A stretch of 64,000 nt of DNA from Catenovulum sp. 2E275 (GTDB taxonomy: Bacteria > Pseudomonadota > Gammaproteobacteria > Enterobacterales > Alteromonadaceae). Location: the NCBI RefSeq assembly GCF_025515275.1, contig NZ_JAOPFU010000005.1, forward strand, positions 1-64,000, in the 5' to 3' direction. Position 1 is the stretch's first letter. Each line of letters starts with the position of its first letter. The notes below the pieces were generated by a model. It was not told the DNA's origin and searched no databases. It saw only the letters and a list, made by a program, of their open reading frames with translations. A program made the position numbers and the translations under genes. Positions 20,789 through 29,841 of this stretch are shown in pieces.

Positions 20789-21385
20789 ATGAACTTAACC
20801 GAAAAACAAGCCTTATACTCAGAATTTTTTACCATTCCATTAAGTTTAAACCTTAATCTGGTCGCATTTTTACCGGATGAGCCAATACCGGATGAAAACG
20901 GATTTATCGAAGAAATGCCATTTCCGTTTAAACTAGCGACTCAGGTTAATTCGCTGGAAGCCGAATCTTTACGCAGTATTCGCCATTTAGGTAAACAAGC
21001 TGACGAATTAGTTAATTTTTTAAACCTGCAATCTAAAAAGCTCGACTTGATTATGTCGTATATCTTAATGCAAGAAGATGATACCTCAGCGCGCTTTCAA
21101 AGCCTTGATTTTGGCGCTGGCGGTTTAACGGTTAAAAGTCAGACAAAATGGGGATTAGAGCAGGTTTTCAGGCTAAAAATATTTATACCTGATGAATCAA
21201 GTGCAGTATACTGCTATGCGGAAATTATTGATGTAAGTGAAACCGAACAAGGCTATTTATATAAACTGGTTTATCGCAGAATACGCGAAGAAGACAGAGA
21301 AATATTAGTTCGCACGGCACTTCATCAGCAGAGCAAACAGTTAAGGCAGCTTGCCCAACAAAAAGCTCAGCAGTCATCAGAATAA
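20789..21385 (+). CDS. Atypical PilZ-domain protein (tPilZ-like)
   Basis: A 198-residue protein. The N-terminal half contains a helical stretch (LRSIRHLGKQADELVNFLNLQSKKLDLIM, about 70-98). A PilZ-like barrel follows, with SLDFGAGGLTV near 112 in place of the usual D/NxSxxG and no RxxxR before it. This resembles the tetrameric PilZ type that does not bind c-di-GMP itself. The tail is Gln- and Lys-rich. Just upstream of aguA (21 bases). Confidence 0.65.
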   Translation: MNLTEKQALYSEFFTIPLSLNLNLVAFLPDEPIPDENGFIEEMPFPFKLATQVNSLEAESLRSIRHLGKQADELVNFLNLQSKKLDLIMSYILMQEDDTSARFQSLDFGAGGLTVKSQTKWGLEQVFRLKIFIPDESSAVYCYAEIIDVSETEQGYLYKLVYRRIREEDREILVRTALHQQSKQLRQLAQQKAQQSSE

Positions 21386-21406
21386 GCTTTAATTAAACGA
21401 GTAAAA

Positions 21407-22459
21407 ATGACAGTGAATCAATCATTTTGTTTACCTGCCGAGTGGTATCCGCAAGATGCCGTTATGTTAACCTGGCCACATGCACAAACTGACTGGCAGG
21501 CGATTTTACCCCAAGTTGAACCGATTTATGTTGAATTGGTTAAAACTATTAGCCAGTTTCAGTCGCTGGTTTTAGTGTGTGACAATGAAGCATTAAAACA
21601 ACATATAAAAGCGCTGTTAGCAGCTCAGCAAATAGATGCAAACCGCATTTTTTGGGTAATTACCCCAACTAACGATACTTGGGCACGCGATCATGGGCCG
21701 GTGAGTTTAGTCAAAGGCAAACAAGTACAAGCCTTAGATTTTACTTTTAACGGTTGGGGCAATAAATTTGAAGCAAGCTTAGATAATAAAATTAATCAGG
21801 CGTTATTTAATCAGCTTAATATTAAAGATCAGCATACTATTAATCTGGTATTGGAAGGCGGTGGTATTGAAAGCGATGGTAACGGTTGTTTAATGGCAAC
21901 AACAGAATGCCTGCTTAACCCTAACCGCAATCCGGATTTTAGCCAAGCAGAACTGGAAACATTATTGCTCACCCGTTTTGGCTTACAAAAAATATTGTGG
22001 CTTGAACATGGCGCTTTAGACGGTGACGATACCGATGCCCATATTGATACATTAGCGCGTTTTGCCCCAGATAATTGCATTGTGTATCAAGCTTGTACAG
22101 ATCAAAATGACAGCCATTTTGCTTCACTCAATGCAATGAAAACCCAATTACAAACTTTTACGAATCTGGATAATCAGGCATTCAAATTAGTTGAATTACC
22201 TTGGCCAGATGCTCAATTTTCAGCAGAAGGTGACCGTTTACCTGCCACTTACGCTAATTTTTTAGTTATAAATCAGGCTGTATTAGTACCCATCTATGGG
22301 GTTAAACAAGACCAAATTGCTTTAGAGCAAATGCAAGTTGCCTTTCCGCAACATCAGATTATTGGTATAAACTGCCGCCCGATTATTGAACAATATGGCA
22401 GTTTACATTGCATTACCATGCAACTACCGCAAGGCTTTTTAAGCCATTATTTAAATTAA
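21407..22459 (+). CDS. aguA: Agmatine deiminase
   Basis: A 350-residue enzyme of the peptidyl-arginine-deiminase fold that converts agmatine to N-carbamoylputrescine and ammonia. Motifs: LTWPHAQTDW near residue 20, NDTWARDHGP near 87, LEGGGIESDG near 148, EHGALDGDDTDAHIDTLARF near 205-225 (catalytic His and Asp) and the nucleophile Cys335 in GSLHCITMQ. Followed 22 bases later by aguB, completing agmatine to putrescine. Confidence 0.96.
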   Translation: MTVNQSFCLPAEWYPQDAVMLTWPHAQTDWQAILPQVEPIYVELVKTISQFQSLVLVCDNEALKQHIKALLAAQQIDANRIFWVITPTNDTWARDHGPVSLVKGKQVQALDFTFNGWGNKFEASLDNKINQALFNQLNIKDQHTINLVLEGGGIESDGNGCLMATTECLLNPNRNPDFSQAELETLLLTRFGLQKILWLEHGALDGDDTDAHIDTLARFAPDNCIVYQACTDQNDSHFASLNAMKTQLQTFTNLDNQAFKLVELPWPDAQFSAEGDRLPATYANFLVINQAVLVPIYGVKQDQIALEQMQVAFPQHQIIGINCRPIIEQYGSLHCITMQLPQGFLSHYLN

Positions 22460-22481
22460 TTGAATTTGGAACCTGTAAACA

Positions 22482-23366
22482 ATGAGTCAGTTAAACGCCG
22501 CATTAATTCAGCATACCAATAGCGCTAACCTTGAACATAACCTGCAAAAAAGCATATCCGGCATTCGCGAAGCCGCAGCCAAAGGCGCTAAATTAATTGT
22601 ATTGCAGGAGCTTCACCGCTCTCTTTATTTTTGCCAAACAGAAGATGTTGACCATTTTGATTTAGCCGAGCCGATTCCCGGCCCAACCAGTAACGCTTTA
22701 GCTGACGAAGCAAAAGCTTTGGGGGTTGTGATTGTTGCCTCGTTATTTGAAAAACGTGCAGCCGGGGTTTACCACAATACAGCCGTAGTATTAGACGCAG
22801 ATGGCTGCATAGCCGGTAAATATCGTAAAATGCATATTCCGGACGATCCGGGGTTTTACGAAAAATTTTACTTTACCCCTGGCGATTTAGGATTTGAGCC
22901 GATTCAAACTCAAGTAGGTAAATTAGGTATTTTAGTGTGTTGGGATCAATGGTTTCCTGAAGCCGCTAGATTAATGGCAATGGCGGGCGCTCAAGTATTA
23001 ATTTATCCAACTGCAATTGGTTGGGATCCTCGTGATGAACAAGCCGAACAACAAAGACAGTTAGACGCTTGGGTTATTTCACAAAGAGCACACGCCGTTG
23101 CTAACGGTGTACCGGTATTAAGCTGTAATCGCACCGGCCATGAGGCCGATCCAAGTGGTCAAAGCAAAGGCATTTTATTCTGGGGTAATAGCTTTATTAC
23201 CGGCCCACAAGGTGAAATTTTAGCGCATGCCAGTGAAGATGAAGAAGAAATTTTAATGGCGGAAATAGATTTAGCCCGAGGGGAAGATGTTCGCCGGATT
23301 TGGCCTTATCTAAGAGATCGCAGAATTGATCACTACGCTGATTTATTAAAAATTTACCGTGATTAA
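22482..23366 (+). CDS. aguB: N-carbamoylputrescine amidase
   Basis: A 294-residue nitrilase-superfamily enzyme that hydrolyses N-carbamoylputrescine to putrescine. The catalytic triad is visible as Glu in VLQELHRSLYF near 41, Lys in KYRKMHIPDD near 117 and Cys in LVCWDQWFPEAARL near 154. Length and motifs match the plant/bacterial AguB group. Pairs with aguA. A perfect terminator hairpin follows the stop. Confidence 0.96.
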   Translation: MSQLNAALIQHTNSANLEHNLQKSISGIREAAAKGAKLIVLQELHRSLYFCQTEDVDHFDLAEPIPGPTSNALADEAKALGVVIVASLFEKRAAGVYHNTAVVLDADGCIAGKYRKMHIPDDPGFYEKFYFTPGDLGFEPIQTQVGKLGILVCWDQWFPEAARLMAMAGAQVLIYPTAIGWDPRDEQAEQQRQLDAWVISQRAHAVANGVPVLSCNRTGHEADPSGQSKGILFWGNSFITGPQGEILAHASEDEEEILMAEIDLARGEDVRRIWPYLRDRRIDHYADLLKIYRD

Positions 23367-23392
23367 AGCTCAATTTATCAATAAAACTTGCT

Positions 23393-23422
23393 AAATTTGC
23401 CCGTGTTATCGGGCAAATTTTT
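23393..23422 (+). terminator. aguAB terminator
   Basis: Perfect 11-bp stem AAATTTGCCCG / CGGGCAAATTT, 6-base loop, T-run after it; 26 bases after the aguB stop. Confidence 0.88.
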
Positions 23423-23462
23423 AACCCGCTCACAAAATTAATCCCGTTTAACCACCCTATTC

Positions 23463-23676
23463 AACCTGAACTGCGTATAAGAAATGTTGAAGTAAATTTT
23501 TCAATAATTAGATTAAACAATAAAAAACCGACCTTATTTTACGTTCCAACGAGGATAGTTTTTTATCTATCAAGGCATTTTCCTGTACCTAATAACGAGC
23601 TATTAGTCAGAAAAATAACGATGAGAGACGGAAAAATAGCCCGTTGGGCAAATTTTTATTATGCGCAGTTCAGGTT
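23463..23676. mobile_element. MITE-like element, copy 2 (complete, 214 bp)
   Basis: The only complete long copy. Terminal inverted repeats: left end AACCTGAACTGCGTATAAGA, right end (other strand) AACCTGAACTGCGCATAATA. It is flanked by a 4-bp direct repeat, ATTC (23459-23462 and 23677-23680), a likely target-site duplication. The middle (about 23557-23640) is a long palindrome with arms ATAGTTTTTTATCT / AGACGGAAAAATAG and inner arms around ACGAG. No transposase frame, so it must be moved in trans if still active. Confidence 0.85.
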
Positions 23677-23753
23677 ATTCAGCTTATATTCAGTTTACTT
23701 TTTATAGACTACTCCTATCTGGTCATAATGGCCGAGTATTGAAGGAGACTGTC

Positions 23754-24389
23754 ATGAAAACTCAAACTAAATATTATGCCATTGGCTTAGCATTAAGCAG
23801 TTTATTAATCACTCCGGCTTATGCAAAACACGGCCATAATCAAAGAGATAATATTACCCGCGCGAAAGTCATTAGTGTAACCCCAACTTATGAAAGCGTA
23901 CGTATTCATCAACCACAAAAAGAATGTTGGATTGAAACCTCCTATTCACAGCCAGCTTATTATTCTGAAAATCGATACCGCTCGCATAGCCAAACCCGTA
24001 ACCAACATAATGATGCCGCAGCTCCTATTATAGGCGCGGTTATTGGTGGGGTAATTGGTAATCAATTTGGTAAAGGCAAAGGTAAACCCGTTGCAACCAT
24101 TGCCGGTGCGGTGATTGGCGGCGCATTAGCCAATGAGGCTGCGGCTAATCAACCGGTAAAATATCACGACCGACATAATAATCGCTACAATGACAGATAT
24201 AACGATCATAAACACTATAAAAAACAGCGAAAGGTCTGTGATATAAACCACAACAGAGTTGAATACAGACAAGAATTAACCGGTTATGACGTGAGTTATC
24301 GCTATAAAGGCCAAATTTATTATACTCATACTCGTAATCATCCGGGTAAATTTATTGATTTGGCAGTTAATATTACACCGCTGGAATAA
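23754..24389 (+). CDS. Glycine-zipper (17-kDa antigen-like) envelope protein
   Basis: A 211-residue secreted protein. Signal peptide to about residue 26 (ITPAYA), then a His/Tyr/Asn-rich region and a glycine-zipper double helix (APIIGAVIGGVIGNQFGKG ... AGAVIGGALANEA, about 90-128), then a basic, Tyr-rich tail. Such proteins associate with the outer membrane. AAGGAG lies 7 bases before the ATG at 23754; the longer frame upstream runs into the MITE and is an artefact. Upstream of a PepSY/two-component unit. Confidence 0.82.
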   Translation: MKTQTKYYAIGLALSSLLITPAYAKHGHNQRDNITRAKVISVTPTYESVRIHQPQKECWIETSYSQPAYYSENRYRSHSQTRNQHNDAAAPIIGAVIGGVIGNQFGKGKGKPVATIAGAVIGGALANEAAANQPVKYHDRHNNRYNDRYNDHKHYKKQRKVCDINHNRVEYRQELTGYDVSYRYKGQIYYTHTRNHPGKFIDLAVNITPLE

Positions 24390-24474
24390 TGCAGGATAAA
24401 ATTCACCAAACATAGCTCAAGGCCAGCTATGTTTGGTATGATAAGTCAGCAATTTCTTTTATTTGTGTGGGTTT

Positions 24475-24744
24475 ATGTTAAGTTTTTTTCGTACATTATT
24501 AATCATTTTTAGCCTAATGAGTTTAACGCTCAGTGGACAAATACAGGCGCAGCCTCAAGCCCAAACAATGACCATGCGCCACGCGGTTAATACAGTGCAA
24601 AAAACTTATCAGGGCAAATTATTAAAAGCATACGAAACCCGTATCAACCAACAAACTTATTACCGAGTCAAATTATTAACCCCATCAGGCCGTGTGATTA
24701 GTGTCTTGGTCAACGCTCACTCAGGTCAAATGAAAAAGGAATAA
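24475..24744 (+). CDS. Small secreted PepSY-domain protein
   Basis: An 89-residue protein: signal peptide to about residue 26 (GQIQAQ), then a single PepSY repeat (MRHAVNTVQKTYQGKLLKAY ... GRVISVLVNAHSGQ). The ATG at 24475 is preferred over the TTG 12 bases upstream. Its stop is 2 bases before the response-regulator start, so they are co-expressed. PepSY proteins next to PhoPQ-like systems are common and may modulate the kinase in the periplasm. Confidence 0.8.
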   Translation: MLSFFRTLLIIFSLMSLTLSGQIQAQPQAQTMTMRHAVNTVQKTYQGKLLKAYETRINQQTYYRVKLLTPSGRVISVLVNAHSGQMKKE

Positions 24745-24746
24745 CA

Positions 24747-25418
24747 GTGCGATTATTACTGGTTGAAGACGAAATAACATTAAATCAGCAATTAACCAAA
24801 GCACTTACTGCACAAGGTTATGCTGTAGATTCCTCTACCGATGGCGAGGATGGCTTATTTAACGCTTTAGAAATTGATTATGATATTGCAGTGATTGATA
24901 TTGGTTTACCTAAAATCGACGGATTAGAGTTAGTAAGCCGGATAAGACAAGATAAAACATTTCCAATATTGCTGCTCACTGCCAGAGATCACTGGCAAGA
25001 CAAAGTAGCCGGCCTCAACGCCGGTGCAGATGACTACCTAGCGAAGCCGTTTCAGGCCGAAGAATTATTTGCCCGCTTAAAAGCGTTAATCCGCCGTAGC
25101 AGTGGTCAAAGCAATCCAGTATTAGTATTTGCCAATTTAACCATTGATACCAGTTTATCTTTAGTTTATCTCGATAACGAGCCAGTTAGCCTGACCGCAT
25201 TTGAATATAAAGTGCTGGAATATTTTGTTAGAAATCCTAATAAGCTGATTTCTAAAACGGAATTAACCGAGCATTTATATCAGCAGGATTTTGACCGTGA
25301 CTCCAATGTAATTGAAGTATTTGTTAAACGCCTGCGACAAAAAATCAGCCCGCAACAAAGTGATTTTTTTATTCAAACCATTCGTGGTCAAGGTTACCGC
25401 TTTAACGGTCAGCAGTAA
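24747..25418 (+). CDS. OmpR-family response regulator (PhoP/QseB-like)
   Basis: A 223-residue regulator: receiver domain with the acidic pair Glu7-Asp8, phosphoacceptor Asp51 (VIDIGLPKIDG), Thr in LLLTARD and Lys in LAKPFQ; then an OmpR winged helix (about 125-221, ending TIRGQGYRF). Start is GTG. Its stop overlaps the kinase ATG by one base (TAATG). Likely regulates envelope genes. Confidence 0.93.
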   Translation: MRLLLVEDEITLNQQLTKALTAQGYAVDSSTDGEDGLFNALEIDYDIAVIDIGLPKIDGLELVSRIRQDKTFPILLLTARDHWQDKVAGLNAGADDYLAKPFQAEELFARLKALIRRSSGQSNPVLVFANLTIDTSLSLVYLDNEPVSLTAFEYKVLEYFVRNPNKLISKTELTEHLYQQDFDRDSNVIEVFVKRLRQKISPQQSDFFIQTIRGQGYRFNGQQ

Positions 25419-26746
25419 TGACAATGCCAGCGCTTGCCCGCCTTAGCTTTAAACACCGGCTGATAATTTGTAATTTACTTATCACCTTGATTATTTTGCC
25501 TTTATTTGGTTTTAGTTTATATAAAGCATTTGAAGCTCAAGCCAAATTAACCGAAGAACAAGCGCTTAAAGCCTATAGTTATAATTTATTGGCCGCCAGT
25601 GAAATTAATAATAATCAGCTTACTTTTACTGGTGAGTTAGATGCCCCCGGATTTAGCCTGCCAGATTCTGGTTTATATGCACTTATCCGCAATAAGCAAA
25701 CCATTGTCTGGCACTCGGCTTCATTTATTCTGCCGGGCACACAAATTCAATGGCAGGATTCTAAAGTTGGCAACAGCCAATTTAATCAAATATCGGTTAA
25801 TCACAAACCCCATTTTAACTGGCAACTCAAAGTAGAGTTTGAACAAAATGGACAAATCTACCCATACACTTTTCATATTATAAAAAGCAAACAAGATTAC
25901 CAAAGCCAGTTAGATACATTTACCCGCAACCTTTGGCAATGGTTAGCCATTATCGGCTTTATTTTTATTTGCCTACAATTTTTATGGCTGATCTGGTTTG
26001 AAAAACCATTAAAACAATTATCAGCAGAAATTAGCTTAATCGAACAAGGTGAAAAAACACAAATATCGGATAACTATCCGGTTGAAATCTCAAGATTTAA
26101 CCAAAATTTAAACCGCTTGATTCAAACCGAACAACAACAAAGACAAAGATATAAAAATACGCTGGCAGATTTAGCACACAGCTTAAAAACGCCATTGGCA
26201 GTTATCGTCAATCATCCGAAATTACCGGATGACATCAAACCCGAACTAAACAAAATTGATAATATTATCAGCCACCAGCTAAAAAAAGCACAAAGCGGCC
26301 AAACCAGTTGGCAGCAAGGCTGTAAAATAGCGCCAATTACCAAAGCCATTATCACCAGTTTAGAAAAGATATATCATCAAAAACAAATCGAATTTATTGC
26401 AGAAATCGATGAAAGCGCCATTTTTTATGGCGCAGAAGCTGATTTATACGAATTGCTCGGCAACCTGCTCGATAACGCCTGTAAAGCCTGCCAGCAACAA
26501 GTAAAATTACAAGTCAGTTCAACCAATGTGTTAGTTATAAAAGTATCAGACGATGGCAAAGGGCTAGCACCACAACAAACACAAGATATTTTAAAACGAG
26601 GTCACAGAGCTGATACCTATCAAGCAGGCCACGGTATTGGATTAGCAATTGTACAAGACTTAGTTCAAAGCTATCAAGCTAAACTCTCAGTTATCCCTAA
26701 AAGTGAATTAGGCGGTGCACAATTTATAATTGAATTTGGGTTTTAG
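25418..26746 (+). CDS. PhoQ-like sensor histidine kinase
   Basis: A 442-residue membrane kinase. Helix 1 is about 13-33, the periplasmic sensor about 35-170, helix 2 about 172-192 and then a HAMP-like linker. The H-box DLAHSLKTPLAV places the phosphorylated His at 254. The ATPase domain shows NLLDNACKAC (N-box), DDGKGL (G1) and GHGIGLAI (G2). The DLAHSLKTPLAV box resembles the PhoQ group, whose members sense divalent cations and cationic peptides; the ligand here is unknown. Last gene of the PepSY-regulator-kinase unit, convergent with the next gene. Confidence 0.92.
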   Translation: MTMPALARLSFKHRLIICNLLITLIILPLFGFSLYKAFEAQAKLTEEQALKAYSYNLLAASEINNNQLTFTGELDAPGFSLPDSGLYALIRNKQTIVWHSASFILPGTQIQWQDSKVGNSQFNQISVNHKPHFNWQLKVEFEQNGQIYPYTFHIIKSKQDYQSQLDTFTRNLWQWLAIIGFIFICLQFLWLIWFEKPLKQLSAEISLIEQGEKTQISDNYPVEISRFNQNLNRLIQTEQQQRQRYKNTLADLAHSLKTPLAVIVNHPKLPDDIKPELNKIDNIISHQLKKAQSGQTSWQQGCKIAPITKAIITSLEKIYHQKQIEFIAEIDESAIFYGAEADLYELLGNLLDNACKACQQQVKLQVSSTNVLVIKVSDDGKGLAPQQTQDILKRGHRADTYQAGHGIGLAIVQDLVQSYQAKLSVIPKSELGGAQFIIEFGF

Positions 26747-26838
26747 ATTGTTACTAAAATATATTGGCTTAATTATCTACATTATTTAGGCAACCAGAGT
26801 GCCCTGAAAAAACATTAAATTGAATTATCTAAGCTAGA

Positions 26839-29800
26839 TTAAACACCACTCATAAAATCATATTTTTGTTCTAAAAATACTTCAATTTTTTGTTCGGTAA
26901 CAGGCGGACTAAATAAATATCCCTGCCCTATCTGGCAGCTTTTTTCTCTTAAAAACTGAACATGCGCATTGTTTTCAACACCTTCGGCAATCACTTTCAT
27001 ATTGAGTTTATGTGCCATTGCAATAATGGCATCAGCTATCGCCATATCATCTTTATCATCTGGAATATCTTTAATAAAAGCACGATCCACTTTTAAAGTA
27101 TCTACCGGAAAGCGTTTTAAATAACTCAAGGAAGAATAACCTGTGCCAAAATCATCAATTGAAAGCTGTACACCTAGTGATTTGATTTCATCCATCTGAC
27201 GGATTGCTTCGTTAATATCTCCCATTAGCATAGATTCAGTTAATTCAATGTCTAACCAAGCCGGTTTTATGCTGGCATTAACTATGCTTTGCTTAATGAC
27301 ATTTGCAACATTTTTATCTTTAAACTGACGGGCAGATAAATTGACCGCAACCATAAAAGCTTTGTTATATTTTTGGTTTATCCTAGCAATAAATAAACTC
27401 GCTTCAGCTAATACCCACTCTCCTAACTGAACAATTAAACCAGATTGCTCTGCGACAGGGATAAAGATGTTGGGTGAAACCATTCCCCGAGTTGGATGTT
27501 GCCAGCGTAATAACGCTTCAAAACCGAATAACTCTCCACTTTTTAGATTAATCTGCGGTTGATAATATAGCTCAAACTGCTGTTCTTTCAATGCAACTCT
27601 AAGCTCACTTTCTAGTAACACAGTCTCTTGCAAAGCTTTATTAAGTTCATCACTGTAAAAATAAAAAGTATTACGTCCAGCGGCTTTTGCTTTATACATA
27701 GCTAAATCAGCATTACGTAATAGATCTTCTATATTTTGCGCATCTTTAGGTGAAATCGTAATCCCAATACTTGCCGTTACTAATACCTCTGCACTAGGCA
27801 ACTTTACTGGTTGGTTAATAATGTTCTGAATATCATGAGCTAGCGCAGCAGCTTTTTCAACATTAGCGACACCACTAATAATTACAGCAAATTCATCACC
27901 TCCTAATCTCGCGATAGTATCTTCAGCTCGCAGTCGTTTAGTCAGTTTCTTAGCAATTTCAATTAATAATTGATCTCCTGCTTCATGACCCAAATCATCA
28001 TTAACTCGTTTAAAATTATCCAAATCGAAATACAATAAACAGAAAGCAAAATGCCCGCGCTTAGTCATTTCCAAAGACTTGGTCAGTTGAGCCTTAAAAA
28101 AAGTACGGTTATAGAGCTGAGTTAAAGGATCATGATAAGCCAAATTTTCCATTTTCCTCTGGCTTTGCTTAATAAAGCTAATATCCTGAGTCGCCGATAC
28201 AAAATGCACTGCACCTTGTTTATCTTGGGTCATTGGCGATAAAGTTTGTGAAACCCATATACCTTCCGTACCCGGTCGCTCAAAAATTAACTCGCCTTTC
28301 CAAGCATGTCCTAACGCCAATTTCTCGTAGGCACCTTCAAGCAACCAACGCATTTGTTCATCAATAACTTCTTCTATTTTGATACCTATCAGCTCAAATT
28401 CTTGCCTGCCGCAAAGTTCAACAAATTTAGGATTCACGAATTCAATTTCAAACCACTCGTTTAAAATAGCAATGGCCGTTTCGCTATGTTTAACCGCATT
28501 AGATAATTTAAGGGCTGACAATTCAGCGACTTCTTTTTCCTGTATTTTTTCATTTAATCCTTCGATTAAATGATGGATTTCGCTCGACATTTCCTCCATA
28601 GTTCGAGCCATAGTACCAACTTCATCGGAGCTTTCGGTTAATTTTCCAAGCTTTAATTGGCCTTGTTTATGCTCAGTCAAAGCTTTTGCAAAATATCTTA
28701 AACGAGATAGAACATAACGATTTAAAAACCAATAAATCAACACAGACAGCAAAAACGCCACAATTAGTGAGCCCAGTAACATATATTTCTTAAATTTTTG
28801 TAAGTAAAATTCCCGCGTTTTAAGTGAATCAGACATAGCTAAGTACCAACCTAATTCTGGTACTTGAGATACAGAAACCAATCGGCTTTCTTTATTCAAG
28901 GTAAAACTTTTAGCTTCTAAATTAGTTGTATTCTTTAAACTGGTTAAGATAACTTGATATACGTCTTGAGGGATATTTTTCTGGTTATTTAGCTCAACAA
29001 ATTGTTCAGAAACAATTTGATTAAATAAATTGAGGTGTTCAGGGTGAAAAATTAAATTACTTTTGCTATCAAAAATAAATACATTCCTATCAGCCTTATT
29101 AGGCAACCACTCCAACATAATTTTATCCAAACTATCGATTAAAAAATCATAACCGGTAATTCCTCTAAATACTTTATTGGTATACACAGGGATAACCAGT
29201 GTGGTCATCCATTTACTTTGAGTATCATCGTAATAAACAGGTGTCCATATAGGTTGACCGGTAGGATTAAACTCGGGAGTTCCTAATTTATAGAATAAAT
29301 CGCGATTGAAATCATATACTGCGGGTAAAGTATCAATAATCTGTGCTGGTTGGACAACGGCTAAACCATCCTTCGAAATAAAATAAGCTGCTGAAAATAA
29401 TTGCCTTAATTTAGGGCCAATTTCAGGTAAAATTTCTGCGATGGCCAATGCTTCAGTGACAATTTGTTCCGAAAAATTTTGATTTGCGGCTAAAAATAAC
29501 CCAACTTGATTATAATGAGCCCTGTAACTGGAGTCTTTGTGCTGGGTAAAAACAGTTTTTGTATTTGGTACTTTATTTTGAGCTTTATTTAAAGAATGAG
29601 TGATTTGAATATTTGCTAAGCTCCCAACTGTGACTAAACCATCTAAATATCGGGAGATAGACTGAGCACTCTGTTTTGCTGAATTGTCTAGGTCTGAACT
29701 TAAAATATACTCAACATATTTATCTTGTGCCTGTGTAAAAAAGTAAACACCAAATACACCAATAATAACGCAGGAAAAGAAGATCGCTATACTTGCTTTA

Positions 29801-29841
29801 ATTGAAATAGAATGAATTATTTTTGTTTTAAGCCACTGCAT
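26839..29841 (-). CDS. Cache-HAMP-PAS-GGDEF-EAL membrane c-di-GMP enzyme
   Basis: A 1000-residue protein. Helix 1 is about 14-34, followed by a periplasmic double-Cache-like sensor (about 40-345) and helix 2 about 355-373. HAMP is about 375-430 and PAS about 445-560. The GGDEF domain has an intact active site (GGDEF about 647-651) and an RAED inhibitory site. The EAL domain keeps EALLRW (about 775), NLSARQF, ELTES, DDFGTGYSSL and LKVDRAFI. Both cyclase and phosphodiesterase could therefore be active. It probably couples a periplasmic small-molecule signal to motility or biofilm control. No operon partner. Confidence 0.93.
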   Translation of the reverse strand: MQWLKTKIIHSISIKASIAIFFSCVIIGVFGVYFFTQAQDKYVEYILSSDLDNSAKQSAQSISRYLDGLVTVGSLANIQITHSLNKAQNKVPNTKTVFTQHKDSSYRAHYNQVGLFLAANQNFSEQIVTEALAIAEILPEIGPKLRQLFSAAYFISKDGLAVVQPAQIIDTLPAVYDFNRDLFYKLGTPEFNPTGQPIWTPVYYDDTQSKWMTTLVIPVYTNKVFRGITGYDFLIDSLDKIMLEWLPNKADRNVFIFDSKSNLIFHPEHLNLFNQIVSEQFVELNNQKNIPQDVYQVILTSLKNTTNLEAKSFTLNKESRLVSVSQVPELGWYLAMSDSLKTREFYLQKFKKYMLLGSLIVAFLLSVLIYWFLNRYVLSRLRYFAKALTEHKQGQLKLGKLTESSDEVGTMARTMEEMSSEIHHLIEGLNEKIQEKEVAELSALKLSNAVKHSETAIAILNEWFEIEFVNPKFVELCGRQEFELIGIKIEEVIDEQMRWLLEGAYEKLALGHAWKGELIFERPGTEGIWVSQTLSPMTQDKQGAVHFVSATQDISFIKQSQRKMENLAYHDPLTQLYNRTFFKAQLTKSLEMTKRGHFAFCLLYFDLDNFKRVNDDLGHEAGDQLLIEIAKKLTKRLRAEDTIARLGGDEFAVIISGVANVEKAAALAHDIQNIINQPVKLPSAEVLVTASIGITISPKDAQNIEDLLRNADLAMYKAKAAGRNTFYFYSDELNKALQETVLLESELRVALKEQQFELYYQPQINLKSGELFGFEALLRWQHPTRGMVSPNIFIPVAEQSGLIVQLGEWVLAEASLFIARINQKYNKAFMVAVNLSARQFKDKNVANVIKQSIVNASIKPAWLDIELTESMLMGDINEAIRQMDEIKSLGVQLSIDDFGTGYSSLSYLKRFPVDTLKVDRAFIKDIPDDKDDMAIADAIIAMAHKLNMKVIAEGVENNAHVQFLREKSCQIGQGYLFSPPVTEQKIEVFLEQKYDFMSGV

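Noticed and set aside
23661-23753. 31-codon upstream extension of the glycine-zipper gene
   Set aside because: It begins inside the MITE end, adds no signal peptide, and the ATG at 23754 has AAGGAG at proper spacing.
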